Shown: positions 41,719 through 52,036, numbered from the stretch's first letter. The stretch is 64,000 bases of DNA from Chryseosolibacter sp964493505 (GCA_964493505.1 CAZBNP010000004.1:124001-188000); one strand, 5' to 3'. Numbers and translations: made by a program. Notes: generated from the sequence alone by a model not told the origin.

Positions 41719-42807
41719 ATGGACGAAACCTCGTTTGACGCCGAATTGCAAAGTTTCTTCCAGAAATCCTCGTTGGATGACTGGAAAAAGATCGCAACAA
41801 AGGAAACTGGAGGCGAAGAAATACTCGAAACGTTATCGTGGCACAGCGCGGATCAGATTTCATTTCGGCCTTACTATGACGCAACCACTGAAACTGAACT
41901 CCGGTTTGTGCGAAGCTTTGCATCGCAGAAGCCGCGGCAATGGCTGAACCTGCCGGTAGTAGAAATTCAGAATGTCAGCGAAGCAAACCGGCTGGCGCTG
42001 GATCATCTCATGCAGGGTGCTGACGGTCTTGTGTTTGACGTGAGGGGGCAGCAGGTGGACGCTAACAGGCTCCTGAACGGCCTCGAATGGCCTCACTGCT
42101 ATCTTGGTTTCCTTATCGATGGGAACAGATCTTTTTTGGCTTCGCTGCAAGAGATGATCGGAAAACATTCCTGGTCAGAAAACATCAGCGGCACCCTCTT
42201 CTGGGAGCGACCTCCTGTTGGAACTGATCTCACGTTCTTTTTGCAGATGCCTGTTCCGTTTCGCGCACTCGGGCTGCTGGTCGCTGAATCGTCGCCTGCG
42301 GAAGAGCTCAGCAATGCGTTGCTGCAGGGCGTACGCGCGGTGGAAGCATTCGGTGCCGAAGCCGTGTTTCGCTCCGTTGCGTTTTCGCTGCCTGTGAATG
42401 CAGTATTGCTCGAGAATGTCGCAAAATTCAAAGCCCTGAGGATATTGTGGTACCAGGTAGCCAGGGTGTACGGATTCGACGATTATCAAAGCCACGAGTT
42501 GTTTGTCCATGCGCGTTCGCAGCGGGTAGCCGACGGTGGGTTTGGTCCGCACGAGAATATGATCAAAGCAACATACGCTTCTATGGGTGCCCTGATGGGT
42601 GGCTGTAATGCGCTTACGGTTGAAGGCGATGGCGAGACATCGTTTGCGGCGCGTTGCGCGAGAAATGTCTCGACAATTCTCAGGGAAGAAGCCTTTTTCG
42701 ATCGCCAGCCCGATCCGCTGATGGGTGCCTGGGCAATTGACGCGATCACTCATGCAATTGCAGGAAAAGCATGGGAATTGTTTCAACATAAATGGAAGTC
42801 TGCATGA
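41719..42807 (+). CDS. Methylmalonyl-CoA mutase, small subunit-like, short form
   Basis: A 362-residue protein homologous to the TIM-barrel part of methylmalonyl-CoA mutase small subunits. SEANRLALDHLMQGADGLVFDVRG and FGPHENMIKATYASMGALMGGCNALTVEGDGE are recognisable, the latter matching 'N.lR.t.aa.aA.lGGa.ai.v'. The usual C-terminal cobalamin-binding domain is absent: the gene stops after DPLMGAWAIDAITHAIAGKAWELFQ. Typical small subunits are 450-630 residues. It should pair with the full catalytic subunit encoded next, with a four-base ATGA overlap. The pathway is propionate or succinate interconversion through methylmalonyl-CoA. Confidence 0.85.
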   Translation: MDETSFDAELQSFFQKSSLDDWKKIATKETGGEEILETLSWHSADQISFRPYYDATTETELRFVRSFASQKPRQWLNLPVVEIQNVSEANRLALDHLMQGADGLVFDVRGQQVDANRLLNGLEWPHCYLGFLIDGNRSFLASLQEMIGKHSWSENISGTLFWERPPVGTDLTFFLQMPVPFRALGLLVAESSPAEELSNALLQGVRAVEAFGAEAVFRSVAFSLPVNAVLLENVAKFKALRILWYQVARVYGFDDYQSHELFVHARSQRVADGGFGPHENMIKATYASMGALMGGCNALTVEGDGETSFAARCARNVSTILREEAFFDRQPDPLMGAWAIDAITHAIAGKAWELFQHKWKSA

Positions 42808-44876
42808 AACGACCTGACTTTTCCAGGATAGCCTTCAACGAATTCACGCCGGAAGGGTCGGTAGCCGGCAAAAGCAATGAAGCCGATATGCTGTCTCAGT
42901 TTACCGCGGGGATCCCTCCCTACCTTCGCGGGCCATACGCGACAATGCATACGCGGCGCCCGTGGACGATACGTCAGTATGCGGGCTTTTCAACCGCTGC
43001 GGAGAGCAATGCATTCTACCGCCGGAATCTTGCCGAAGGCCAGCGCGGTCTGTCTGTAGCATTCGATCTCGCCACCCATCGTGGATATGACTCCGACCAC
43101 CCGCGCGTCAGCGGCGATGTAGGGAAAGCCGGCGTTGCCATTGATTCGGTAGACGATGTAAAGGTATTGTTCGATCAAATACCGCTTGACAAGATGTCGG
43201 TCTCGATGACGATGAACGGTGCCGTTATTCCTGTCATGGCATTCTACATCGTGGCGGCCGAAGAGCAGGGCGTCAATCCGTCGCAACTCAGTGGTACTAT
43301 CCAGAATGATATTCTCAAAGAGTTCATGGTGCGCAACACCTATATTTATCCGCCGGGACCATCGATGCGGATTGTTGCTGATATCTTCGCGTACACGTCA
43401 AAGCAGATGCCCCGATTTAACTCCATCAGCATAAGTGGCTATCACATGCACGAAGCTGGCGCGCCCGCAGACCTGGAACTCGCGTACACACTGGCCGATG
43501 GGCTTGAATACCTTCGCACCGGTACAAACGCAGGGATTGATATTGACGATTTTGCTCCGCGACTTTCGTTCTTCTGGGGCATAGGAATGAATTTCTTTGT
43601 TGAAATAGCAAAGATGAGGGCGGCGCGCTTGTTATGGGCGACCATCGTGCGGCGTTTCAATCCGCGCAACCCGAAGTCTATGGCGTTGCGCACGCACTGT
43701 CAGACGTCGGGATGGAGTCTGACACAGCAGGATCCGTACAACAATGTGACGCGAACCTGCGTGGAAGCAATGGCAGCCGTGCTCGGGGGTACCCAATCAC
43801 TGCACACCAATTCACTGGACGAAGCGATAGCGTTGCCCACTGATTTTTCGGCGCGCATCGCGAGAAATACGCAGCTGTATATTGAGAAACAGACCGGTGT
43901 CACGCGTGTGGTTGATCCCTTCGGTGGTTCGCATTATATTGAATCGCTGACGGTGCAGCTCGCTAACGAGGCCTGGAGGTTAATAGGCGAGATCGAAGAA
44001 CTTGGCGGGATGACCCGGGCGATAGAAACGGGAATCCCGAAATTGCGTATTGAACAGGCCGCGGCGGCGAAACAGGCGAAAATAGATTCCGGAAGGGACG
44101 TTATCGTTGGTGTAAACAAGTACAAAACTGACGAAAAACCAGATTTTGATATCCTTGAAGTAGACAATACTTCAGTGAGGGAGGAACAGGTTCGTCGTCT
44201 TGAGGAGCTGAGGCAAAGGCGCGATCAAAAGGAGGTTGATGCAGCGCTTGCAGAGATTGAGAAGGCTGCGGCTTCCGGAGGCAACCTGCTCGAAGCGGCA
44301 ATTGTTGCCGCGAGAAAACGGGCAACCCTCGGAGAGATATCCACTGCAATGGAAAAAGTCTTCGGACGATATCAGGCCACAGTGCGATCAATTGCAGGTA
44401 TTTACCAGGCTGAAATGAAAGATGCCGATGATTTTACGAGTGCGCGCAAGCTATCGGATGCGTTTGCTTCACGCGAAGGAAGACGCCCGCGTATTCTCGT
44501 CGCCAAGATGGGGCAGGATGGCCATGATCGCGGCTCCAAGGTGATTGCAACCGGATTTGCCGATCTCGGTTTCGACGTGGATATCGGTCCGCTCTTCCAG
44601 ACGCCGGCGGAAGTTGCGAGGCAGGCGGCGGAGAACGATGTGCACATCGTGGGTGCCTCAACACTTGCCGGGGGACACAAAACACTCATTCCGGAGTTGA
44701 TCAAAGCGCTGGGGGAAATAGGCCGACCCGACATCATGGTAGTGGCGGGGGGGGTTATTCCCGAACGGGATTACGATTTCCTGTACACACAGGGCACCTC
44801 ATTTATCTTTGGGCCGGGAACGGTAGTTACCGAAGCTGCAAAAAGGATATTAACGCAATTGCTGAAGAAAAACTAA
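42804..44876 (+). CDS. Methylmalonyl-CoA mutase, large (catalytic) subunit
   Basis: A 690-residue adenosylcobalamin enzyme that interconverts methylmalonyl-CoA and succinyl-CoA. The barrel carries GPYATMHTRRPWTIRQYAGFSTAAESNAFYR (substrate loop with Tyr and Arg), SVSMTMNGAVIPVMAFY and GGTQSLHTNSLDEAIALPTDFSARIARNTQ. The C-terminal B12 domain (about residues 555-690) has the cobalt-ligand motif DGHDRGSKVIATGF (DxHxxG), SxL in GASTLAGGH and the GG motif VVAGGVIPERD. An ATG at 42792 exists, but 42804 gives the ATGA overlap with the small subunit and matches the family N-terminus. Confidence 0.95.
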   Translation: MKRPDFSRIAFNEFTPEGSVAGKSNEADMLSQFTAGIPPYLRGPYATMHTRRPWTIRQYAGFSTAAESNAFYRRNLAEGQRGLSVAFDLATHRGYDSDHPRVSGDVGKAGVAIDSVDDVKVLFDQIPLDKMSVSMTMNGAVIPVMAFYIVAAEEQGVNPSQLSGTIQNDILKEFMVRNTYIYPPGPSMRIVADIFAYTSKQMPRFNSISISGYHMHEAGAPADLELAYTLADGLEYLRTGTNAGIDIDDFAPRLSFFWGIGMNFFVEIAKMRAARLLWATIVRRFNPRNPKSMALRTHCQTSGWSLTQQDPYNNVTRTCVEAMAAVLGGTQSLHTNSLDEAIALPTDFSARIARNTQLYIEKQTGVTRVVDPFGGSHYIESLTVQLANEAWRLIGEIEELGGMTRAIETGIPKLRIEQAAAAKQAKIDSGRDVIVGVNKYKTDEKPDFDILEVDNTSVREEQVRRLEELRQRRDQKEVDAALAEIEKAAASGGNLLEAAIVAARKRATLGEISTAMEKVFGRYQATVRSIAGIYQAEMKDADDFTSARKLSDAFASREGRRPRILVAKMGQDGHDRGSKVIATGFADLGFDVDIGPLFQTPAEVARQAAENDVHIVGASTLAGGHKTLIPELIKALGEIGRPDIMVVAGGVIPERDYDFLYTQGTSFIFGPGTVVTEAAKRILTQLLKKN

Positions 44877-44909
44877 GTCATTACACCGTATCCCCAAACC
44901 GAAGATCTT

Positions 44910-46091
44910 TTGACTCGTAAAAAAAATATTGCTATTCTGGGATCTACCGGTTCCATTGGTCGCCAGGCTCTCGAAGTGATTTCGCAGCATCCTGAATACT
45001 TTCAGGTTGAAGTACTCACGGCTGAGAATAATTTGTCATTGCTCATTGAGCAGGCGAAGATATTTCAGCCCAATGCAGTGGTGATCAGCAACCCCGATCA
45101 CTATAAAAAGCTAAAGGAGGCGCTGAGCGGGGAAAGCGTCAAAGTGTACGCCGGCGAAAACGCGCTCGCCTCGATTGTGGAAATGGAGACGATCGATATT
45201 GTACTGACCGCATTGGTAGGCTACTCCGGCTTGCGCCCAACCATAAAGGCTATCGAGGCCGGGAAGCCGGTCGCCCTGGCGAACAAAGAAACGCTCGTTG
45301 TCGCGGGTGGCCTGGTCACGGGACTTGCGCGGGAGAAGGGTGTCAACATATATCCCGTTGACTCCGAGCACTCCGCTATCTTCCAGTGTATCGTGGGTGA
45401 GTTCCAGAACAAGATCGAAAAGATTATTCTCACCGCTTCGGGAGGACCCTTCAGGGGGAAGAGCCGGCAGGAGCTGGTGGGCGTCACCAAAGCGGAGGCG
45501 TTGCGGCATCCGAACTGGAGTATGGGTGATAAGATTACGATCGATTCGGCCACGCTGATGAACAAAGGTCTGGAAGTCATCGAAGCGCGGTGGTTGTTCG
45601 GCTTGCGGGCCGACCAGATAGAAGTGGTGGTTCACCCGCAGTCGATCATCCATTCAATGGTCCAGTTTGAAGACGGGTCGATCAAGGCCCAGCTCGGACT
45701 TCCGGATATGCGGTTACCGATACAGTATGCCCTGACCTACCCCGACCGGCTCAGATCTGACTTTGAGCGATTCGATTTCCGGAAGTATCCGGCGCTGAAC
45801 TTTGAAAAGCCCGATACGGAAACTTTTCGTAATCTTGCGTTGGCTTTTGAGGCATTAGACCGGGGTGGAAACATGCCCTGTGTGCTCAATGCTGCTAATG
45901 AAGTGGCCGTAGCCGCGTTTTTGAATGAACAGGTAGGTTTTTTAGAAATGTCAACCGTTGTGGAACATTGTATGACCAAAATGGCTTTTATAGAAAATCC
46001 CACGTACGAAGACTATGTGGAAACTGACCGGGAAACGCGCGTGATAGCGCTGGAGACGATAAAAAAAGGAAATTTACAAGGTATACAATGA
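44910..46091 (+). CDS. dxr: 1-deoxy-D-xylulose 5-phosphate reductoisomerase
   Basis: A 393-residue enzyme of the MEP isoprenoid pathway, converting DXP to MEP with NADPH and a divalent metal. The NADPH-binding motif is ILGSTGSIGRQALEVI (residues 9-24). LANKETLVVAGG, PVDSEHSAIFQ (metal-binding Asp and Glu), LTASGGPFRGKS, MGDKITIDSATLMNKGLEVIEA and HPQSIIHSMVQFEDGS are all intact. The start is a TTG at 44910, 33 bases after mutB; no ATG is available before the Rossmann motif. The stop overlaps the rseP start by four bases, the dxr-rseP order seen in many bacteria. Confidence 0.95.
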   Translation: MTRKKNIAILGSTGSIGRQALEVISQHPEYFQVEVLTAENNLSLLIEQAKIFQPNAVVISNPDHYKKLKEALSGESVKVYAGENALASIVEMETIDIVLTALVGYSGLRPTIKAIEAGKPVALANKETLVVAGGLVTGLAREKGVNIYPVDSEHSAIFQCIVGEFQNKIEKIILTASGGPFRGKSRQELVGVTKAEALRHPNWSMGDKITIDSATLMNKGLEVIEARWLFGLRADQIEVVVHPQSIIHSMVQFEDGSIKAQLGLPDMRLPIQYALTYPDRLRSDFERFDFRKYPALNFEKPDTETFRNLALAFEALDRGGNMPCVLNAANEVAVAAFLNEQVGFLEMSTVVEHCMTKMAFIENPTYEDYVETDRETRVIALETIKKGNLQGIQ

Positions 46092-47428
46092 GTTTTGACT
46101 GGATGATCATGGTTGCTCAACTGCTGTTGAGCCTCTCTTTTTTGGTTGCTGTTCACGAGTTTGGACACTTGCTTGCAGCAAAATACTTCGGTATGCGGGT
46201 CGAACAGTTTTCGATCGGCTTCCCGCCCAAGCTTTGGTCATTCCGCAAAGGCGAAACGGAGTATGCTATCAGCGCAATACCCCTGGGCGGATATGTGAAA
46301 ATATCGGGGATGATCGATGAATCGCTCGATACCGAGGCGATGAAACAGCCTGCGCAGCCGTGGGAGTTCCGGGCAAAACCAGCCTGGCAGCGACTCATTG
46401 TTATGCTGGGCGGAATATTTGTCAACGTGGTGGTGGGGATCCTGATCTTTATCGGTATTACTTTCACCTTCGGTGACACTTACATCCTGAAAGATGTGGT
46501 GAATGCGAACGGCGGATTTCAGATCGGCGCCGTAGGCGAAGAAATTGGTCTTAGAACAGGAGATAAAATCGTTCAGGTAAACGGTCGCGACTACGAGTAT
46601 CTCGAAGATCTCATCCATCCCGAGACTCTTCTTGCAACCAATGCATCTTATACTGTTGAACGCGACGGTGAGTTGATCACGCTTCCCATTCCTCCCGATT
46701 TCATTCAGAAATTCAATAAAAAAGAGGCAGCCGGTAATTTCATATTCTACCGGTATCCTCCGGTGATCTCTCAGACCCAGCCTGAATCGGTAGCCGATCA
46801 GATGGGGATCGAGGCGGGCGATCAGATTATGGCAATGAATGGAACGCCGATTACCTATTACGACGAGGTATCAACCTTTATCAAATCCACCGACACTGAT
46901 GTACTTACCGTTACTGTACGACGGGCGGGCGAGGTACTGACGTTTACACATGATTTCAAAGGTCAGAATGTCCTCGGCGTGGTCGCGAGGAGTTCTAAAG
47001 AGTTTTTTGAGAAAGCGGAGCGGAGAATCAGCTACAGCTTGATAGAGTCTATTCCGCTAGGCACAGAGCGGGCATTCACGACGCTGGCGGTGCAGATCAA
47101 GGCGTTTGGGAAGATCATCTCCGGCGCACTTTCTCCAAAGGAATCATTGTCCGGTCCGTTGGGCATTATGCAGGCGTTTGGAGTGGAGTGGAATTGGGAA
47201 CGATTCTGGTCACTAACCGGCGTGCTGTCTCTCGTGCTTGCGTTTATGAACCTGCTGCCTATTCCGGCACTTGACGGAGGTCACGTGATGTTCCTTTCAT
47301 ACGAGATCATATCACGACGTAAACCATCGGACAAGTTTTTGGAAACAGCACAGAAGGTGGGAATGGTATTCCTGCTTTGTCTGATGGTATTTATTTTCGC
47401 CAATGATATCATCAAGATGTTTCCGTAG
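46088..47428 (+). CDS. rseP: Site-2 intramembrane metalloprotease RseP
   Basis: A 446-residue zinc protease of the inner membrane. The zinc motif AVHEFGHLLAAKYFG has His23, Glu24 and His27 in the first helix. The third zinc ligand is in the late motif NLLPIPALDGGHVMF (LDG). Two PDZ domains lie between (about residues 130-215 and 225-300; GDKIVQVNGRDYEYLEDL and GIEAGDQIMAMNGTPI). It cuts membrane-bound anti-sigma factors or signal-peptide remnants after a first cut by a Deg-type protease; an HtrA gene lies 6 kb away. It overlaps dxr by ATGA and is surely translated with it. Confidence 0.95.
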   Translation: MSFDWMIMVAQLLLSLSFLVAVHEFGHLLAAKYFGMRVEQFSIGFPPKLWSFRKGETEYAISAIPLGGYVKISGMIDESLDTEAMKQPAQPWEFRAKPAWQRLIVMLGGIFVNVVVGILIFIGITFTFGDTYILKDVVNANGGFQIGAVGEEIGLRTGDKIVQVNGRDYEYLEDLIHPETLLATNASYTVERDGELITLPIPPDFIQKFNKKEAAGNFIFYRYPPVISQTQPESVADQMGIEAGDQIMAMNGTPITYYDEVSTFIKSTDTDVLTVTVRRAGEVLTFTHDFKGQNVLGVVARSSKEFFEKAERRISYSLIESIPLGTERAFTTLAVQIKAFGKIISGALSPKESLSGPLGIMQAFGVEWNWERFWSLTGVLSLVLAFMNLLPIPALDGGHVMFLSYEIISRRKPSDKFLETAQKVGMVFLLCLMVFIFANDIIKMFP

Positions 47429-47438
47429 CTACTACTGA

Positions 47439-49442
47439 TTACCGACCATTCCGGTCGATATCGAATTCCACGCGTCGATTCAGTTTTCTGTCGGCATCAT
47501 TGTTTTCCTCTACAAGCGGGCGGGCGCTTCCGAAACCGGTTGCGCTGATCCGCGCAGCTTCAATCCTGAACTCATAGATAAGATATGCTTTGATCGCGTC
47601 AGCGCGGGCCTGTGAAAGACGCAGGTTGGATTCTTCGCTTCCCTGTGAGTCGGTGTGTCCTGAAATGTGCAATGCGAAATCAGGATGATCGATCATGAAG
47701 TCAGCAAGTTTATTAAGGTCAGGATGCATGATTGGCAGAATATCCGATTTACCGTTCTCAAATTCCAACGAGCTGAAAGCGATTTTGCTTTCTATCGGAT
47801 CTGTTTCGCGGTGCATCTCGGTGTTTCCATCCATGAAGAAAAGCTCTTCAATACGGAAGAAGTCTTCCCCCTGAATGATAAGCAGGTAGTTTCTTTTGTT
47901 GATCAGTTCGAAGTCGAACGAGCCGTCGTCACGCAGGAATTTCGGAGCCACTTCAACGCCTTTGTCCATGTCAATAATGGATACGATTCCCGTAAATGGT
48001 TTCTTTGTTTGTGAGTTTATCAAGGAACCTTTGAGCTGTGCAACTGCCGTTGGTTGTGCTTCCATCGGTACGGGGAAAGTATGCAAGTCGAGGTTTTCGA
48101 TATCGTGCTCGTCAGATCGCGCGTAGAATAACTGGCTTGATTCCGAGTCAATAGTGAAGTAGTACTCGCTGCCGGGACCGTTGACCAGGGGGCCGATGTT
48201 TTTGGGTTCGCCCCAGTTTGTCTCCTGGCGGTATGATTTGAAGATATCGAAGTCGCCGAACGTAAGGGGATGGCCATCGGAGCTGAAATAGAGGACATTG
48301 TAGCGGCGGTGGAAGAACGGGCTGACTTCACTGTCGCGTGTATTGATGATAGGGCCGATGTTCACGGCCTTTTGCCATTTTCCATCAGCATCCTTCACGC
48401 TAAAGTAGATGTCTGATAATCCAAAGCCTCCCAGCCGGTCGGATGCGAAGAACAGGGTATCGCCGGAATGAGATAAAGACGGGTGAGAGTCCCAGGAGAC
48501 GGTATTGATATTCGTGCCGAGATTCCGCACATTGCTCCACACGCTATCGGGGGTGAGTGTCGCCTGAAAAATATCACAGTTCCCAAATGAATCCGGTGAA
48601 TTGCAGCGGGCGAAGTACAGTGTCTTCCCGTCTTTGCTGAGGCATGCCGATCCTTCGTTATAGGCGGTGTTGATGGTCTTCAACGGTTGGGCATCCATCC
48701 ATTGTCCATCCTCCGAAGTGGTAAAGAACAGATCTTCGTTATAGGTACGTTCAATTGTCATCAACGCATTTCGCTTGGAGGTGAAGAGCAGGAGATCGTC
48801 CCGGTTTCCTATGGTGGGGCCGTAGTCAGCTTTGTCGGAGTTCACCCAGTCGCCCATCCTTACCAGGACACCTTGCGGCGGCCGCAGCGTGTCAATTTCT
48901 TTTCGGTACTCCACAAGTTCGTAGTATTGAGCGAGCGGAACATAGTCTTCCGCTTTTTCGGTAGCAATGCTGTCATATTCGCGGCGTATATTTTGAACGT
49001 CGGTTTGCTTCCGCGAATGCTTAAGCGCCAGCTTGTAGAGGAGTATTGCTTCGCCAGACTGGCCGAATTGTTCCGATAATCTGGCCAGTTTCCAGAGCAG
49101 GTTGGTGTTGGTTGAGAAGTTCTCAATTCCGAAATTGCTGACATACGCCCGGATGGCGGTATATAATTCCCGGGATGCCCCTGCCCGTTCCAGTTGGTTT
49201 ATGCGGCCGAGCTCTTTTTCCTGACTATAGAATCGAAGTTTGTTGATATTCGGAAAAATAAAGATGTCAGATTGGCTGTAGCTTGTCAGGCTGTCGTCCA
49301 ATTGTACGACACCCCCGCTTTTGAACTTCGTCTTTTTCTTCTGAGCCTGGGCGGGTGAAGAAAAGAGAAAGGAAAAGGCTGTTATTGCGATTAAAAAATA
49401 GGTTTTCACTGAACCTGGGGCGTTAATAAGTAGCGCGTACAC
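47439..49442 (-). CDS. OmpA family protein with PD40 propeller repeats
   Basis: A 667-residue exported protein. After the signal sequence (SFLFSSPAQAQ, about residue 34), a helical TPR-like region (about 85-170) precedes WD40/PD40 blades, such as YNEGSACLSKDGKTLYFARC, SWDSHPSLSHSGDTLFFASDRLGGFGLSDIYFS and VLYFSSDGHPLTFGDFDIFKS. A small CarboxypepD/Cna-like beta domain (about 460-540) and a C-terminal OmpA peptidoglycan-binding domain (HPDFALHISGHTDSQGSEESNLRLSQARADAIKAYL, about 560-665) follow. This build is common in Bacteroidota and links the envelope to peptidoglycan; gliding/T9SS PorE-like proteins share it, but membership is not shown. A GTG at 49409 is a possible alternative start with a more compact signal peptide. 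Confidence 0.88.
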   Translation of the reverse strand: MYALLINAPGSVKTYFLIAITAFSFLFSSPAQAQKKKTKFKSGGVVQLDDSLTSYSQSDIFIFPNINKLRFYSQEKELGRINQLERAGASRELYTAIRAYVSNFGIENFSTNTNLLWKLARLSEQFGQSGEAILLYKLALKHSRKQTDVQNIRREYDSIATEKAEDYVPLAQYYELVEYRKEIDTLRPPQGVLVRMGDWVNSDKADYGPTIGNRDDLLLFTSKRNALMTIERTYNEDLFFTTSEDGQWMDAQPLKTINTAYNEGSACLSKDGKTLYFARCNSPDSFGNCDIFQATLTPDSVWSNVRNLGTNINTVSWDSHPSLSHSGDTLFFASDRLGGFGLSDIYFSVKDADGKWQKAVNIGPIINTRDSEVSPFFHRRYNVLYFSSDGHPLTFGDFDIFKSYRQETNWGEPKNIGPLVNGPGSEYYFTIDSESSQLFYARSDEHDIENLDLHTFPVPMEAQPTAVAQLKGSLINSQTKKPFTGIVSIIDMDKGVEVAPKFLRDDGSFDFELINKRNYLLIIQGEDFFRIEELFFMDGNTEMHRETDPIESKIAFSSLEFENGKSDILPIMHPDLNKLADFMIDHPDFALHISGHTDSQGSEESNLRLSQARADAIKAYLIYEFRIEAARISATGFGSARPLVEENNDADRKLNRRVEFDIDRNGR

Positions 49443-49564
49443 ATTAAAGTTGTCACAATTTTACTTCTTTTACAACTCCACTGGCACTACTATTGTCCAA
49501 GTATCCCTTTACTCAAAAAACTATCAATTATACACTTGTCGTGTCAAACTGACATCCATAAAAC

Positions 49565-52036
49565 ATGTTCAAAACGTTGGCAATACAATTAGTTCAGGAG
49601 GAGTCAGATGACCTGATTCAGATGATCAATCCCGAACAGGAGAGTGATCTGAAGCCGGAAGATCTGCCCGAAGAACTGTCGATACTACCGATCAAGAATA
49701 CCGTCCTGTTTCCGGGAGTGGTGATCCCCATCACCGTCGGAAGGCAGAAGTCGATAAGACTGGTGAAGAAGGCTTACCAGGGAAACCGTATTATCGGTGT
49801 GGTGGCACAAAAGAACCCTCAGGCCGAAGAGCCTTCCATTGACGAGCTGTATCGTACCGGGACTGTAGCCAGGATCATCAAAATGCTGGTACTGCCTGAC
49901 GGCAACACGACGATCATTATTCAGGGTAAGAACCGTTTTAACATCGGCGAATTTACTCAGGAAGAACCCTATCTGACGGCACGGGTAGACTTACTGATCG
50001 AGCCGGTGCTTAATATCAACGGCAAGCAGGCGAAAGCGCTTGTTCAGTCTCTCAAAGACGCTGCGCTGAAGATACTCAAACTTAACCCCGAGATCCCGCA
50101 AGAGGCGCAGGTAGCGCTTGACAATATCGCGAGCATGTCGTTTCTCGTTCACTTCCTCGCCAGCAACCTCAATGTAGATGTTGCTGACAAGCAGAAGATA
50201 CTGGAGACGCACAATCTCACTGAACGCGGTACGCTGTTGTTGCAGTATATGCTGCGTGACGTGCAGATGCTTGAGATCAAGCATGAGATACAGAAGAAGG
50301 TTCATACGGACATAGACCAGCAGCAACGCGACTACTTCCTGCGGCAGCAGATAAAAGTGTTGCAGGACGAGTTGGGCTATGATGGGCCTGATAAGGAAGT
50401 TGAAAAGCTGAGAAAGCGCGCGGAGAGCAAGAAGTGGCCGAAGGCTGTGGCCGAACACTTCAAAAAAGAGTTGGAGAAATTGATGCGTATCAACCCGATG
50501 GCAGCCGAGTATCCGGTAGCTATGAACTATATAGAGTTTATGCTCGACCTGCCCTGGTCAGAGTACACGGATGATGATTTCGATCTTAAACGGGCACGGC
50601 GGATCCTCAACCGCGACCACTTCGGACTTGAAAAAGTAAAAACAAGAATTCTGGAATACCTCGCGGTATTGAAGCTTAAGAAGGACATGAAGGGACCGAT
50701 ACTTTGTTTGTACGGTCCTCCTGGTGTAGGCAAGACTTCCCTCGGCCGTTCAATTGCCAAGGCGTTGCAGCGAAAATACATTCGTATGTCGCTGGGCGGC
50801 GTTCACGATGAGGCTGAGATCCGTGGTCACAGAAAAACATACGTCGGTGCGATGCCGGGGAAAATATTGCAGAACATCAAGAAGGCGCAGTCGTCGAACC
50901 CGGTTTTTATCCTCGACGAGATAGATAAAGTTAAGGCCGATTTCAGAGGCGATCCGTCGTCTGCGTTGCTGGAAGTACTGGATCCGGAACAGAACAATAC
51001 CTTTGGCGATAACTATCTCGAAGTTGATTACGATCTTTCGAAGATACTGTTTATCGCTACCGCAAACTCATTGGATACCATTCATCCGGCGCTGCGCGAC
51101 CGTATGGAGATCATCGAAGTAACGGGCTATACGCAGGAGGAGAAAGTGGAGATCGCGATGAAGCACCTGATCCCGAAACAGCTGAAGGAACACGGTTTGA
51201 AGTCCGCCCATGTCAAGTTTGCGAAGCCTGCTATCGCGAAGGTTATCAGCAGCTATACCCGTGAGTCAGGTGTAAGAAGCCTCGAGCGAAAAATCGGAAC
51301 GATCGTGCGAAATATCGCCAAGTCGGTCGCGATGGAGGAGGAGTATGATAAACTTGTAACGGAAGCGACAGTACGCAAGATCCTCGGTGCCGAGATACAC
51401 GACGAGGAACTTTACCAGGGCAATGAGATTGCGGGCGTAGTTACCGGCCTTGCCTGGACACAGGTTGGTGGTGAGATTCTCTTTGTAGAATCAAGCCTGA
51501 GCAAGGGCAAAGGGGCGTTGACCATTTCAGGGCAGTTGGGTGATGTGATGAAGGAGTCTGCCATGGCCGCACTTTCCTATTTGAAGTTTAACGCGGAGAA
51601 TCTCAATATTGATCCGCGTGTATTCCAGCAATACGACCTTCACATTCACGTTCCCGCCGGCGCTGTTCCGAAAGATGGTCCTTCGGCAGGGATCACGATG
51701 TTTACTTCGCTTGCTTCGATTTATACGCAACGCAAAGTAAAATCAAAGCTGGCTATGACGGGCGAAATTACACTTCGTGGAAAAGTATTGCCGGTAGGAG
51801 GCATCAAGGAAAAGATACTTGCGGCGAAGCGTAGCGGAATCCGTGAGATCGTGCTTAGCGCAAAGAACAAACGCGACATCGATGAAATCGAGAAACAGTA
51901 TCTAAAAGGACTTACTTTTTATTTCGTCGAAACGGTAGATGATGTTCTGAAAGTGGCACTGCTGAAAGAGAAAGTTTCGAGGTCGATGACTTTTGCGCTG
52001 ACGGAACCGCGGGTTCAGCATTACGCTCAAAGCTGA
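49565..52036 (+). CDS. lon: ATP-dependent protease Lon
   Basis: An 823-residue LonA protease. The N-terminal substrate-binding domain (about residues 35-240; LPILPIKNTVLFPGVVIPITVGRQKS-like opening) is followed by a coiled linker. The AAA+ module has Walker A LYGPPGVGKTSLGRSIA (about 380-396), Walker B PVFILDEIDKV, and sensor residues. The protease domain has the Ser of PKDGPSAGITM and the Lys in GKVLPVGGIKEKILAAKRSGI, forming the Ser-Lys dyad. It degrades misfolded and regulatory proteins in the cytoplasm. The upstream region carries TACACTTG (one mismatch to the -7 box). hslU follows 109 bases later on the same strand. Confidence 0.96.
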   Translation: MFKTLAIQLVQEESDDLIQMINPEQESDLKPEDLPEELSILPIKNTVLFPGVVIPITVGRQKSIRLVKKAYQGNRIIGVVAQKNPQAEEPSIDELYRTGTVARIIKMLVLPDGNTTIIIQGKNRFNIGEFTQEEPYLTARVDLLIEPVLNINGKQAKALVQSLKDAALKILKLNPEIPQEAQVALDNIASMSFLVHFLASNLNVDVADKQKILETHNLTERGTLLLQYMLRDVQMLEIKHEIQKKVHTDIDQQQRDYFLRQQIKVLQDELGYDGPDKEVEKLRKRAESKKWPKAVAEHFKKELEKLMRINPMAAEYPVAMNYIEFMLDLPWSEYTDDDFDLKRARRILNRDHFGLEKVKTRILEYLAVLKLKKDMKGPILCLYGPPGVGKTSLGRSIAKALQRKYIRMSLGGVHDEAEIRGHRKTYVGAMPGKILQNIKKAQSSNPVFILDEIDKVKADFRGDPSSALLEVLDPEQNNTFGDNYLEVDYDLSKILFIATANSLDTIHPALRDRMEIIEVTGYTQEEKVEIAMKHLIPKQLKEHGLKSAHVKFAKPAIAKVISSYTRESGVRSLERKIGTIVRNIAKSVAMEEEYDKLVTEATVRKILGAEIHDEELYQGNEIAGVVTGLAWTQVGGEILFVESSLSKGKGALTISGQLGDVMKESAMAALSYLKFNAENLNIDPRVFQQYDLHIHVPAGAVPKDGPSAGITMFTSLASIYTQRKVKSKLAMTGEITLRGKVLPVGGIKEKILAAKRSGIREIVLSAKNKRDIDEIEKQYLKGLTFYFVETVDDVLKVALLKEKVSRSMTFALTEPRVQHYAQS

